A program made the translations under genes and the position numbers. Shown piece by piece: positions 1-8,693 of a stretch of DNA of 64,000 nucleotides; within the stretch, counting starts at the first letter, position 1; each line of letters begins with the position of its first letter. Source of the DNA: Thermoplasmata archaeon (GTDB lineage Archaea; Thermoplasmatota; Thermoplasmata; Methanomassiliicoccales; Methanomethylophilaceae); the NCBI GenBank assembly GCA_015063285.1, contig SUST01000001.1, positions 1-64,000 of the forward strand, given 5' to 3'. The notes beneath the pieces were generated by a model. The model ran no database searches. It had not been told where the DNA came from and saw only the letters and a list, made by a program, of their open reading frames with translations.

Positions 1-619
1 GATGCCTCTGCTCGGACTCCGCGATCTCATAGGAGATGCAAGCGTAGTATTCCGTGTGCGTCCCCATGTCCTTCCTGATTATGATGCAGGTTTTCGGGAT
101 TCCCGGTATCGGTGTGCCCTGGTTGTAGCATCTTACGGTACCTTTGACCTTTCCGAGCTTGAGCCTTCTCACAATCTTCCCGTTCCCGTTCGTCGATTCA
201 ACTATGCCGAAATCCCTGTTGCTGAGATGAGCATACGAATCGTATCTGTTGCGATTCCTGTACCTCGGCCAGGTCATGGGCAGCGGATCTTCGGCGGACA
301 TGACGCCTTTGGCAACGGCCCTCCTCTTTTTGATAGCGGCATTGTCCATGCATTTCCTGCATGCCTGGTGCACCCTCCTCGATACATCGTTATGCGTCAT
401 GCTGTGCATGACGCGAAAACATGAGCATCTCCTTCTCAATATAGTGCATAGATTGTTCATCTCGAACTCGGAGAGCAACCTGCTCTCCTTAGCATAGGTC
501 AGTTTGTTAGCCGTGATCAGGAAATTGAAGACGTACCTGTTGTAATCGATCGTATCGTCTATCACCTTCCTCTGAGAGGAATTGGGCTCGATCCTCATCT
601 TCACGACTTTATAGCACAT
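1..619 (-). CDS. tnpB: TnpB (IS200/IS605 OrfB family), N-terminal part, cut by window edge
   Basis: Translating the minus strand from the ATG at 619 gives 206 residues with no stop before the window edge. Residues 8-35 (starting MRIEPNSSQRK and running into YNRYVFNFLI) match the TnpB N-terminus, and the stretch near residues 135-200 (KLGKVKGTVRCYNQG, then TCIIIRKD) matches the beta-rich wedge segment before the RuvC core. The catalytic DED residues, the zinc finger and any reRNA/right end would lie to the left of the window, so activity cannot be judged. TnpB proteins are RNA-guided DNA nucleases carried by IS200/IS605 or IS607 elements. No TnpA is visible upstream. An AT-rich TATA-like stretch (ataatataat, 641-650) lies about 22 bases before the start codon. 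An internal ATG at codon 8 is an alternative start. Confidence 0.8.
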   Translation of the reverse strand, partial: MCYKVVKMRIEPNSSQRKVIDDTIDYNRYVFNFLITANKLTYAKESRLLSEFEMNNLCTILRRRCSCFRVMHSMTHNDVSRRVHQACRKCMDNAAIKKRRAVAKGVMSAEDPLPMTWPRYRNRNRYDSYAHLSNRDFGIVESTNGNGKIVRRLKLGKVKGTVRCYNQGTPIPGIPKTCIIIRKDMGTHTEYYACISYEIAESEQRH

Positions 620-1191
620 CGTCGGATGAGTCCTCTCATCATAATATAATGGTATCCCCGCGCCGTTGGTTTTAGCCTTTACTAACAGAATCACCGCAGT
701 TAATTCGGAGTTCGGAGAATGTATGTATTTCAAGAAGACAGGGAATCGATTGCGGCAACTCTGAAAGGACGGTTTTCGGGAATCTGCTTCATTGGACAGT
801 TCTGACCGATATGAAAGGATGGAGGACGATCATTCGTGTGATTCACGCTGAAAACCGCCGAAAATGGACATCCTTCATGAATATCAAGTGTGATCAGAAT
901 CCTTTTTACACTTTGAACGAGGATAAAGACCTGACAAATCGGCAACTGTCCAATGACCTCATTTTTTCGAATTCTTCGGAAATGCCGGAAACGACCGCCG
1001 TACAGTCATTCCGGATAGTTAGATTTGATGAGCATATTTTGAGGGCAGATCCGGCTGATCCATCAAAAAGCGGCTAAAGAGGCAAAGTCAACTGTCCAGG
1101 TCAAGATCAAAAAAGACGGAAAACTGCTGTATCTGCCAATCTATATGGCCATATGCCTTTGACACCGTGTTATTGCGTCAAGTGGGGGCAA
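620..1191. other. gene-free stretch between tnpB and the ATPase gene
   Basis: I see no convincing gene here. It holds the likely tnpB promoter (TATA-like ataatataat at 641-650, read on the minus strand). Open frames of 71 codons (730-945, minus) and 88 codons (811-1077, plus) overlap each other and show no family motif. The base composition is more AT-rich than the flanking genes. It may be the left flank of the TnpB element. Confidence 0.5.
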
Positions 1192-2826
1192 TCATCTCTT
1201 CTGGATCGCAAGCATCTGAGGATGCCTGTTCACGACCGAAGCCAGGTCTATCGCCCTTATCTGGGCGTGATGCATCCCGGAACCGTTGTCTGTGGAATCA
1301 TCCTCGGCCTTCATCATCGCTATGACGGATTCGCAGACTTCCTTCATGCTCTTGGACCCATCCATCAGATCCTTCATCATGGCCACGGCGTCTGCTGCGG
1401 CATCGGCCTGCGAGATATCAAAGAAAGCAGCTGTGGGGACATGCACCTTGAACTCACCGATCTCGATCGTACGGATCTCCTGTGCATTCACATTCACATC
1501 CCTGTGGCCCTTCTGATACACGATACCTTTGGAAACCGGATGCCTTACGGCCGGTCTCGAGAATTGGGCATCTAATGCCTTCCTCTGCATTTCTGTCCTT
1601 GAAAGCCTGTGGTCTTTCATGACAAGGACCGTGTCCGCGGACCTTATCGCAGATTCGTCGCCGGAGATCATGATCATCGAGACCCCAGCCTCACCCATGG
1701 AATGTCCTATGTCGGAAAGCGGTGTGATCTTCTCATCGTCGGCCAGGAATCCCTTCCTCAACACACATGGGTTGGAGAACTCCTCGTCGACCAATATCAA
1801 TTCTGAGCCCATCTCTACTGCTTCCGATACCGACAGAAGCTCGGACATGGGAGAGGAAACGAACTCCCTCTTCGCCGAGGCCGTATCATCGAACTCGGAT
1901 GTCTCCTTCACGAAAGCGGAGATGTCCACCGAATCCGCAGGACGGTTGGGTTCTGATATGATGAATGCGGCATCAGGGGATGTGATGACATACTCCCTTC
2001 CGTCACCGGGAATATGATCGTACACTCCGGCATAGACCGCATCCATGAGAGTGGATTTCCCGCTCCTGCTGTTACCGGAAATCACCGTGAAACCCCTCGG
2101 TATCCCTACTCCTGCAATAGGCTCACCGTAAGGGACATCAAAGATGACTCTAAGGTCATCGGAGCATGAGAACGGGACGGCATCTATCATAGGTGCCAAA
2201 TCGTCATCTCTTCTGGGAAGGACAGCCCCGTCCGCTATGAATGCGACCAATCCTTTGGATTTGAGATTCTCCCTGATGAACTCCGCATTCTCATAGGTCT
2301 GAAGATGGTTGTAGACCTTCGACTGCTTGTAAGCTGAGAAGTACATGGATTCGGAGACTATCCTGTCGATCCTCTCCAGAAGGATGTTCATCGCCATAGC
2401 GCTGACCTTGTTCCCGTCCGCGGGAAGATCCACTGTGAAGCGTGCCTCCACGAAGTATTGGGTGATCGCTATGCTCCCTCTCTCCAGGATCTCCTGTCCC
2501 GGACGTGGTATGTACACCTCTCCTCCGGAGGTCTTCGGTATGGGCGACCTCGCATGGGTGCGAGCGGCCTCCCTGAAACGCCTGGCGATGAGGTCCCTTA
2601 GAGCGATCTCCCTCTTCTTGGTATCATACATGTCTGCCGGGAATCCGGCCTTCTTATGAGGCACCCTGACGCGCATGGCAGTGTGTCCTGCCCTGTCGTT
2701 CTGGATGTCGTCGAAAATGATCTCATAGTTCTCCAGCAAGAAGTTGTTCTGGAGTCCCTTGTATTTCTGGAAGGGTTTGCCGTCGGCATTCTTCAGGGTC
2801 TTTTGGAGTATCTCCTCGGAAGCCAT
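1192..2826 (-). CDS. ABC-class predicted ATPase (COG3044/PF09818-like)
   Basis: A 544-residue protein with a P-loop GNSRSGKST at about residues 251-259 and a Walker B-like strand ending LILVDEE near 343-349. The long N-terminal half (residues 1-240) has no recognisable motif, and the last 150 residues are probably helical. Length and motif order match the family annotated as predicted ATPase of the ABC class (COG3044), whose role is not known. The ATG is chosen because the next gene upstream on this strand (2841-3374) ends 14 bases before it. The two genes probably form a small operon in which the Lys/Pro/Ala-rich protein is made first. No membrane segments are evident, so a cytosolic location is likely. 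Confidence 0.65.
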   Translation of the reverse strand: MASEEILQKTLKNADGKPFQKYKGLQNNFLLENYEIIFDDIQNDRAGHTAMRVRVPHKKAGFPADMYDTKKREIALRDLIARRFREAARTHARSPIPKTSGGEVYIPRPGQEILERGSIAITQYFVEARFTVDLPADGNKVSAMAMNILLERIDRIVSESMYFSAYKQSKVYNHLQTYENAEFIRENLKSKGLVAFIADGAVLPRRDDDLAPMIDAVPFSCSDDLRVIFDVPYGEPIAGVGIPRGFTVISGNSRSGKSTLMDAVYAGVYDHIPGDGREYVITSPDAAFIISEPNRPADSVDISAFVKETSEFDDTASAKREFVSSPMSELLSVSEAVEMGSELILVDEEFSNPCVLRKGFLADDEKITPLSDIGHSMGEAGVSMIMISGDESAIRSADTVLVMKDHRLSRTEMQRKALDAQFSRPAVRHPVSKGIVYQKGHRDVNVNAQEIRTIEIGEFKVHVPTAAFFDISQADAAADAVAMMKDLMDGSKSMKEVCESVIAMMKAEDDSTDNGSGMHHAQIRAIDLASVVNRHPQMLAIQKR

Positions 2827-2840
2827 GGGCGCAACCCCCT

Positions 2841-3374
2841 TCAGCGGAATTTGCTGTACCTGTCGAGGAGCCTGCAGATCTTGTCATACTCGTCCTTTGT
2901 GAGGTCTCCCTCGTCGAGATATGTCTTTGCGAACTCCTTCGCGGTCTTGGTGGAGATACGTGAAGCCTTTGCGATAACCGAGGCTAAGAACGATGATGCC
3001 TTTGCGGGGTCCATCCTCGATACGGACAGGATCTCGTTCATGTCATACTTGAACGGGGCCAATTTATGGGTGTTCAGCATCGACTGCTTCTTCGTGGACT
3101 CCTTGGTCCTCACAGGCTTGTTCTTCTTCGCTCCAGATTTCTCGCCGGAATATGAGTTGGCCTGCGAAACTACCTTCTGAGGGACCGTTTTCGCAACGAT
3201 CACTTTAGGATTGGCAGGCTTAGGTGCTGCTGGCTTGGGCGCAGCTGGTTTCGGTGCAGCTGGTTTCGGTGCCGGTTTAGGTGCGGCGGCCTTCTGAGGT
3301 GCAGGTTTCTGTTGTGCGGCCGGTTTCTGAGCGGGCTTCTGAACAGGCTTTGATTTCTTTGTTTCACCAGGCAA
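2841..3374 (-). CDS. Lys/Pro/Ala-rich repeat protein with C-terminal helical domain
   Basis: This 177-residue protein starts with about 60 residues made almost only of Lys, Pro, Ala and Gln, including back-to-back PKPAA pentapeptides (DNA about 3215-3300, 15-base tandem units). The remaining residues (about 95-177) look like a compact helical domain containing SRMDPAKASSF and ending in YDKICRLLDRYSKFR. I do not recognise a family. The tail is strongly basic and probably disordered, as in nucleic-acid-binding or linker regions. It lies 14 bases upstream of the ATPase gene on the same strand, so the two may act together. The repeat tract could vary in length between strains. Confidence 0.6.
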   Translation of the reverse strand: MPGETKKSKPVQKPAQKPAAQQKPAPQKAAAPKPAPKPAAPKPAAPKPAAPKPANPKVIVAKTVPQKVVSQANSYSGEKSGAKKNKPVRTKESTKKQSMLNTHKLAPFKYDMNEILSVSRMDPAKASSFLASVIAKASRISTKTAKEFAKTYLDEGDLTKDEYDKICRLLDRYSKFR

Positions 3375-3487
3375 GCGTATTACTCCGTTGGGATTTCGAA
3401 TACCATCATCCTATTAAAGTTATTATAAAGAAAGAGGTGAAAACAACCTGTATTTCGCGGTTTCTCACTGCATCCGGGATCAGAAGT

Positions 3488-3569
3488 GCGGGGGATGGGA
3501 TTCGAACCCATGAACCACTAAGGACGGGATCTTAAGTCCCGCGCCTTTGGCCAACTCGGCTACCCCCGC
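3488..3569 (-). tRNA. tRNA-Leu (anticodon UAA)
   Basis: On the minus strand the 5' GCGGGGG pairs perfectly with the 3' CCCCCGC. The T loop reads GGTTCGAATCC and the anticodon arm GGACTTAAGATCC presents TAA. A long variable arm, typical of class II tRNAs, fits leucine. The terminal CCA is not encoded next to the acceptor stem. The length is 82 bases. Confidence 0.93.
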
Positions 3570-3660
3570 TTGATGAAGTCTATAGCCTTCCCGTTTTTAA
3601 TGTAATCGGGCACGAAACGGATGCCTCATCAGATTCTGAAAACAACATGAAGAGGTTTAA

Positions 3661-3680
3661 CCTCCCGGTCGCCCGGGAGG
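3661..3680 (-). terminator. GC-rich hairpin just downstream of the BspA-like gene
   Basis: CCTCCCGG, a four-base loop TCGC, then CCGGGAGG form a perfect 8-bp stem. It begins 7 bases past the stop codon of the minus-strand LRR gene, between that gene and tRNA-Leu. Its position suggests transcript 3'-end formation or mRNA protection; no long U run follows it. Confidence 0.45.
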
Positions 3681-3687
3681 GTTTTGA

Positions 3688-6600
3688 TCATCTAGACCTG
3701 ATGTAGAGGACTATCGCCACTACAGCGATAACCGCGACCACTACGACCACGATTATCCATAGATCGATTCCGGACGAAGGGGAATCCTCGGTGTAGAGGA
3801 GACCGTCGCCCAATCCTTCCCAGATCCTACCAGAGAGGTTCTTGGCGGTCGGCTCGACCTCCTTGTCTCCCACAAAGAAGCTCAGTCCTTCGAATGCACC
3901 GTCTCCGACAGTCTTTACCGACGGGAAGTTGATGTATTCGATCGCGGTGCATCCGGCAAATGCTTCCCTACCTATGGTCTTCAGGTCCTTTGGCAGAACC
4001 AAGTCAACCAATGAGATGCATCTGTAGAATGCGTAGTCGCCTATCTCCTCGATGCTGTCCGGGAACTGCATCTCAGTCACGGAACCGCAGTACACGAATG
4101 CGCATGAACCGATGTTGGTGATTCCTCCGTCGATTCCGATCTTCGAAATCTCGTACTCGGCCCAAGGTGCGGGGTTGTCGAAACTGTAGTCGTCCATCTT
4201 CGCCGTGGTGCTGTTGATGACCTTCACGATATCCAATGCACCGTCCGAATAGTACATCCACCTGACTCCGTTTCCGCAGTCTCCCTCATCCACGAGAGGC
4301 GACCTCTCCTGGTCCCTGACCATCTTCTTAACATCTCCGGAATAGGAGTGTCCGGGAAGGTTCGCATAACTCAGAGCGGTGGTACCGTCGGTATCATAGA
4401 ACTGCGTCTCTCCGAATGCGGAGGTTCCGATGGTCTTAACGCTGGCCGGGATCTTCACAGACTTGATCCCTTCCCAGAGCTCGAATGCGCTCGGACTTAT
4501 GGTCGTCACCGTCATGGGAATGGAAAGTTTACTGACGAATGCGCATTTGTAGAACGCATGGTCGCCGATGGTCTTCAGTCCCGAAGGCAATATCAGATTG
4601 AGCGTCCACAAGCACTCTGCGAAGGCATACTGCGGAATCTCGGTTATTCCAACGTTGATGGCGATCGTTGAAAGGTTCGTACAGCCGTAGAACGAGTACT
4701 CTCCTATCGATTTCACCGAATCGGGGAGCTGCAGGCTCTCAAGGTCCCCGCACTTGTAGAATGCCTTGTTACCAATGGTCTTCAGGTTAGAGGAGAGGGC
4801 GAGGGTCTTTGCGTGCATGCATCCGCTGAATGCCTCGTCAGCGATAGTGACGACACTGTCCGGAAGCAGTATGGCTTCCAGGTTCTGACAGTCTTGGAAT
4901 GCGGCCTTACCTATGGTCTTGACCCCTGCAGGGATGTTGACGGTCTTCAGAGCGTTACAGCTGCTGAATGCCTTCTCAGGAAGGGATTGTAAGGAAGAGG
5001 ACAGCTTCGCAGTGACCAGATACTTGCAGTTGCAGAATGCACTTTCGCCGATGGTCTTGACGGTATCGGGGATAGTGATCTCCGTTATGTCGATACCGGA
5101 GAAAGCGCTCGGACCTATGGTCTCCAGACCGCTGTTGAGCTTCACGGCCGTAAGGTCCCAATTGCTCTTGAAGGCACCTTCCCCTATGGTCTTGACCGAA
5201 CCGGGTATCTCTATACTTTCCAGGTCGCCCATGGCGAACGCTTCGGCACCGATGGTCTCCAATCCGGATGGCAATGTGATTGAATTCAGGTCCATACAGT
5301 CCTTGAACGCCCTGTCGCCGATCGACTTCAGCGAAGAGGGAAGAACGACCTGGCTGAGATCCATGCACATGTTGAATGCGTCCGCTCCCACGGTCGTCAC
5401 ACCTTCGGATATGACCACTTTTACGAGTCCACAGCTGTCGAACGGTTCATTACCCCATTTCTTGAGACTGCCCGGGATCGTTATCTCTTCCAGATTCCTG
5501 CAACCGGAGAACGCTTTGTCCCCCAGTGTCTCCAGGGTCGAAGGCAGGGAGACGTCGCTGAGCTTCATGCACCAATCGAATGCATTAGCGCCTATGGACG
5601 TCACTCCCTTGGGGATTTCGATCTCTGACAATTGGACACAGTATGCGAATGCCTTGTCCCCGATGGTCTTCACGGTCGAAGGTATCGACACGTACGTCAG
5701 GGTGGCGGCGCCGTTAAGCGCATAGTTCCCTATGCTGGTGACGCCTTCGTTGATCAACACTGTGTTAACCTGGAAACCCTGCTGATACCAGGGAGTCTTC
5801 TTCTCTTTGGTATCGTAGTCCCACATGGCACCGTTGCCGCTTCCGGTCTTGGAGATTACCAGATTGCCTGCGTCATCATAGGTCCACGTCACACCGTTTC
5901 CGCATTCTCCCTCGGCTATGATTATGCTCCTCTCGCTGACCCTCACCAGCTTCTCGTTCCCGCCCTTGTATTCGTATCCGGGAAGCTCCTTGTAGGAAAG
6001 AAGGGTGGTACCGTCCTTGTCGTAGAATGCGACACTGTCGAACGCACTCTCGCCTATATCCTTCACGGTCGACGGTATGTAGACCATCTCAAGGCCGTTG
6101 GACATGTAGAACATCGCCTCCGCTATCATCGTGCATCCCGGCATGAAGAGGGCATATTGCAGATCGGGGCAGTCCGCATAGGCGCATGGCCCTATCTCCT
6201 TGACCTTAGACGGGATCAATGCGGTGATGAGACTCTGACAGTCGGCGAATGCCTGTTCGCCAATGACTTCCAGATCTGCTGGGAGTTCTACATACGGAAG
6301 CGAATGACATCCGTAGAACGCATCCTCCCCGATCGAAGTGAGCGTTCTCGGAAGGTTTACCACCTCCAGTTTCACGCATTTGAGGAACGTTCCGTATTCG
6401 ATGGCTTTCACCGATGTAGGCACCTCAATCTCTTCGAGAGAACCGCACAGGGCAAAGGCACCCTCACCGATGGCGGCGACCGAATCCGCAATAGTGATCT
6501 CCACCATCTTCGATTCGCGGAATGCATAGTTGCCTATCGTCTTGACTCCGTCGCCGACAACTGCCTTGGAATAATCCATTCCATACCATGGCGGTTTGTT

Positions 6601-6852
6601 GTCCTTGTTGAAATCCGTCATCTCTCCGGTACCTTCACCTGTCTTTGAAATCTTTAGCGTGTCACCGCTAATTTCCCATGTCAAACCGCTGCCGCAGCTG
6701 CCGCCTTCCGCTTCCACCTGTACTCCGTCATCGACGAGGAGAACCATGGCGGATGCCATGACAAGCAATGCGATTACTGCGAACGGCATTATCATAGAAC
6801 GGTCCGATCCATTGCCGGACGTTCCTTTGTTCAGTCTATTGTCACTCATCAT
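3688..6852 (-). CDS. BspA-like leucine-rich-repeat surface protein
   Basis: A 1054-residue membrane-anchored repeat protein. Residues about 20-42 form a hydrophobic N-terminal segment, and a C-terminal helix (about 1028-1050, IIVVVVVAVIAVVAIVLYI) is followed by the basic tail RSR. Between them run some thirty LRR_5 (BspA/treponemal type) repeats of the form I-x-x-x-A-F-x-x-C-x-x-L. Three modules are visible, each opened by a CGNGVTW-like strand (near residues 52, 315 and 885) and closed by a linker of the form YDxDGTTxLSY...PGxxYxG. Proteins of this type mediate adhesion in gut bacteria and protists, and archaeal copies are usually thought acquired. It stands alone, with a hairpin after the stop. 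The extracellular location is inferred from the two end segments. Confidence 0.85.
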   Translation of the reverse strand: MMSDNRLNKGTSGNGSDRSMIMPFAVIALLVMASAMVLLVDDGVQVEAEGGSCGSGLTWEISGDTLKISKTGEGTGEMTDFNKDNKPPWYGMDYSKAVVGDGVKTIGNYAFRESKMVEITIADSVAAIGEGAFALCGSLEEIEVPTSVKAIEYGTFLKCVKLEVVNLPRTLTSIGEDAFYGCHSLPYVELPADLEVIGEQAFADCQSLITALIPSKVKEIGPCAYADCPDLQYALFMPGCTMIAEAMFYMSNGLEMVYIPSTVKDIGESAFDSVAFYDKDGTTLLSYKELPGYEYKGGNEKLVRVSERSIIIAEGECGNGVTWTYDDAGNLVISKTGSGNGAMWDYDTKEKKTPWYQQGFQVNTVLINEGVTSIGNYALNGAATLTYVSIPSTVKTIGDKAFAYCVQLSEIEIPKGVTSIGANAFDWCMKLSDVSLPSTLETLGDKAFSGCRNLEEITIPGSLKKWGNEPFDSCGLVKVVISEGVTTVGADAFNMCMDLSQVVLPSSLKSIGDRAFKDCMDLNSITLPSGLETIGAEAFAMGDLESIEIPGSVKTIGEGAFKSNWDLTAVKLNSGLETIGPSAFSGIDITEITIPDTVKTIGESAFCNCKYLVTAKLSSSLQSLPEKAFSSCNALKTVNIPAGVKTIGKAAFQDCQNLEAILLPDSVVTIADEAFSGCMHAKTLALSSNLKTIGNKAFYKCGDLESLQLPDSVKSIGEYSFYGCTNLSTIAINVGITEIPQYAFAECLWTLNLILPSGLKTIGDHAFYKCAFVSKLSIPMTVTTISPSAFELWEGIKSVKIPASVKTIGTSAFGETQFYDTDGTTALSYANLPGHSYSGDVKKMVRDQERSPLVDEGDCGNGVRWMYYSDGALDIVKVINSTTAKMDDYSFDNPAPWAEYEISKIGIDGGITNIGSCAFVYCGSVTEMQFPDSIEEIGDYAFYRCISLVDLVLPKDLKTIGREAFAGCTAIEYINFPSVKTVGDGAFEGLSFFVGDKEVEPTAKNLSGRIWEGLGDGLLYTEDSPSSGIDLWIIVVVVVAVIAVVAIVLYIRSR

Positions 6853-7039
6853 ATCCTTCCCTTTCAGAAGATTGCTGGATGTCTGACGACTGACATTCTA
6901 AAAAGTGTTACATTGGACTGGACGACAGATGGTTGATATCAGAGGATGAACGGTATATCGGTATCTTCCGTTATCTTTATTGATCGAGGTTATGTTCAAC
7001 ACCCTAAGAAGTTGAATCGGGCTGTAGATGGCCCGAATG

Positions 7040-7207
7040 TCACTTTGTTTGCTTGTCTTGTCTGTCCTTCTCATAAATCGAGATGGCTACGATGACTATA
7101 CCTGCGACCATTATGGCCAGCCAGCTGTACTTGAAAGAATCCAGATATCCCCAAATGAGCATCACCAGGACGCCGATCATAGCAACGACAGGAATCATCT
7201 TCCTCAT
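7040..7207 (-). CDS. small two-helix membrane protein (55 aa)
   Basis: Reading the minus strand from the CAT at 7205-7207 to the TGA at 7042-7040 gives a 55-residue protein. It starts MRKMIPVVAMIG and has two hydrophobic helices (about residues 5-20 and 28-44) with a short polar turn (DSFKYSW) and a charged C-terminus (YEKDRQDKQTK). The clean helix-turn-helix hydropathy and positive-inside ends argue that it is a real gene. No family is recognised. Its neighbours are the BspA-like gene downstream and the DUF3021 gene upstream on the same strand. Confidence 0.5.
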   Translation of the reverse strand: MRKMIPVVAMIGVLVMLIWGYLDSFKYSWLAIMVAGIVIVAISIYEKDRQDKQTK

Positions 7208-7304
7208 GTCCAAATCACATCACCTATCAATTGATTCTAAGGTAGTGAGATAAAGGTTTATTCCGACACAAAGACGGACGGTATCTTCATGAAGACGGGC
7301 GGTA

Positions 7305-7766
7305 TCATTCCTTGCCGGAATTCCTTCTTTCCAAGGCCTCGTTGATCTTCTGAATCTGGATACGGTACGACATGTAGACCGAGAACCATATCATCACATA
7401 CGCACAGATCCCCATCGCCAGGACGACAATGTTGCCCTCCATTACACGTCCGGTCCACCACAGGAAGTTGGAGATCGGAATCAGGGCCAGGAATGCGATC
7501 AGCATGTGAATGCAGGTAGCCGCAAGTATGCCGTATTCATCCTTGTAGTACACAATCGTGGCTCCGAAGCATATGCACCCCAATACCCCTGAGAGCAATG
7601 TCTGTATGATCACTGCGGGAACGTATCCGAACTCGTCGATGAGCTCAGGTGCTGCCAACGATATGCCTTCGGATGCGGTGAAAGCAACCACCAGAATATC
7701 GCCGATGAGCATCCCCAGAATGAACCCTAAGGCCGCCAGCCTGATCAGATCCTTGCTGACGTTCAC
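7305..7766 (-). CDS. DUF3021-like membrane protein
   Basis: This 153-residue protein has four hydrophobic segments (about residues 8-28, 45-70, 78-98 and 108-132) and a charged C-terminal tail (RIQIQKINEALERR). Size, topology and position directly downstream of a LytTR gene match DUF3021 (PF11457), which in Firmicutes is nearly always paired with a small LytTR regulator. The GTG start overlaps the stop of the LytTR gene by four bases (GTGA), so the two are probably translated together. It may sequester or tune the regulator at the membrane, as proposed for bacterial LytTR/membrane-protein pairs. The pair looks bacterial in origin. Confidence 0.65.
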   Translation of the reverse strand: MNVSKDLIRLAALGFILGMLIGDILVVAFTASEGISLAAPELIDEFGYVPAVIIQTLLSGVLGCICFGATIVYYKDEYGILAATCIHMLIAFLALIPISNFLWWTGRVMEGNIVVLAMGICAYVMIWFSVYMSYRIQIQKINEALERRNSGKE

Positions 7767-8197
7767 ATCAGCACCTCCTTCACCTTCGAGATGTATCTCC
7801 TGGAAACGCGTGTCTGGATGTCTCCCTGGAGATGTACCTTGATGGTCCCTGCCAGATTCAGATCCAATCTGATGATCTTGTCCGTGTTGACTATCTCCGA
7901 ATTAGAGATCCTTACGAACTGCCTGGGAAGGTTCTCCTCCAGCTGATAGAGCGTGCTCTTGATCAGATACGAGTCATCCAGAGTATCGGCATACACCCTC
8001 TTGTCCTTGGAATAGATGCGTATGATGGAATCCTTGTTCAGCTTGGTGACGACCCCTTCGGAATAACCGGAGAGCGGCGAGGGCGCATAGCTCTTTATGG
8101 CCTCTATCAGCTCGTCTACATCTTTAGAGCGGGAGGGGGCGTGCACGATGACACTGATGTCATCGGCGTCCTTGTCCTGTATGAAGTCGACACGCAT
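7763..8197 (-). CDS. LytTR-domain DNA-binding regulator
   Basis: Residues about 55-144 form a LytTR domain: an IIRIYSKDKRVYADT strand pair, then a helix and the segment FVRISNSEIVNTDKI that resembles the LytTR core FxRxHxSxLVN. The N-terminal 50 residues are a short helical extension and not a receiver domain. I take the ATG at 8197 (MRVDFIQDKD), giving 144 residues, the usual length of the stand-alone LytTR/DUF3021 partner; a longer upstream frame looks non-coding. The gene overlaps the DUF3021 gene by four bases. LytTR regulators bind direct repeats upstream of their own operon and are rare in archaea, so transfer from a gut bacterium is likely. Confidence 0.75.
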   Translation of the reverse strand: MRVDFIQDKDADDISVIVHAPSRSKDVDELIEAIKSYAPSPLSGYSEGVVTKLNKDSIIRIYSKDKRVYADTLDDSYLIKSTLYQLEENLPRQFVRISNSEIVNTDKIIRLDLNLAGTIKVHLQGDIQTRVSRRYISKVKEVLM

Positions 8198-8299
8198 GGG
8201 GATATGATGCAATGAACTGTTAAGCCTAAAAAGGTTTAGAATCATGAAACAACCCCCTCCATGGTAGAGACGATATATCCGTAACCCGATGTCTTCCCG

Positions 8300-8692
8300 A
8301 TGTCCTACAGGATCCCCAAAGACGATGATATCGCAAAAGCGATAGAGAACTGTCTGAGCCGTTCTCCCAGAGTCCGTTCCCAGAACGTCCTGAACGAGCT
8401 GGTCCTTACGGAGCTGATGTGCGTCGACGAGACATTCCGCGTCAGCGGGGAGAGGATACGCAAGGTGGGGATCGAGAGAGGCCTTTTCGATCTCGAGATA
8501 AGATATGCCCACAAGAACGGTTCCGTCCCGTATCAGGTCTGCCCGGTATGCAGAGGGAAGCTGGAATCCGTAAAGAACAGGACATTGGATTGGAAGACGG
8601 TGGAGATCTCCAGGGACTGCAAGAAATGCGGATACTCAGCGAAGAGCGATGCATCCAGGCCCGCAAGGTACATCATCACCAGGAAGGATTGA
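8300..8692 (+). CDS. winged-helix/zinc-ribbon protein of unknown function
   Basis: A 130-residue protein. Residues 1-70 look like a small helical or winged-helix domain (KAIENCLSRSPRVRSQNVL, then GERIRKVGIERGLFD). Residues about 78-120 form a zinc ribbon with two Cys pairs (CPVC and CKKC). The layout is common in archaeal proteins that touch nucleic acids, but I do not recognise a named family. It is divergent from the LytTR gene, and the next gene starts one base after its stop, so the two plus-strand genes are probably co-transcribed. Confidence 0.6.
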   Translation: MSYRIPKDDDIAKAIENCLSRSPRVRSQNVLNELVLTELMCVDETFRVSGERIRKVGIERGLFDLEIRYAHKNGSVPYQVCPVCRGKLESVKNRTLDWKTVEISRDCKKCGYSAKSDASRPARYIITRKD

Positions 8693-8693
8693 G

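Noticed and set aside
2-424. A 140-codon open frame on the plus strand at the left edge
   Set aside because: The opposite strand encodes TnpB over the same bases, with family motifs.
1043-1162. Open reading segment with AKSTVQVKIKKDGKLLYLP on the plus strand
   Set aside because: It has a protein-like look but no start codon and no recognisable family. It could be a gene remnant; I cannot support it.
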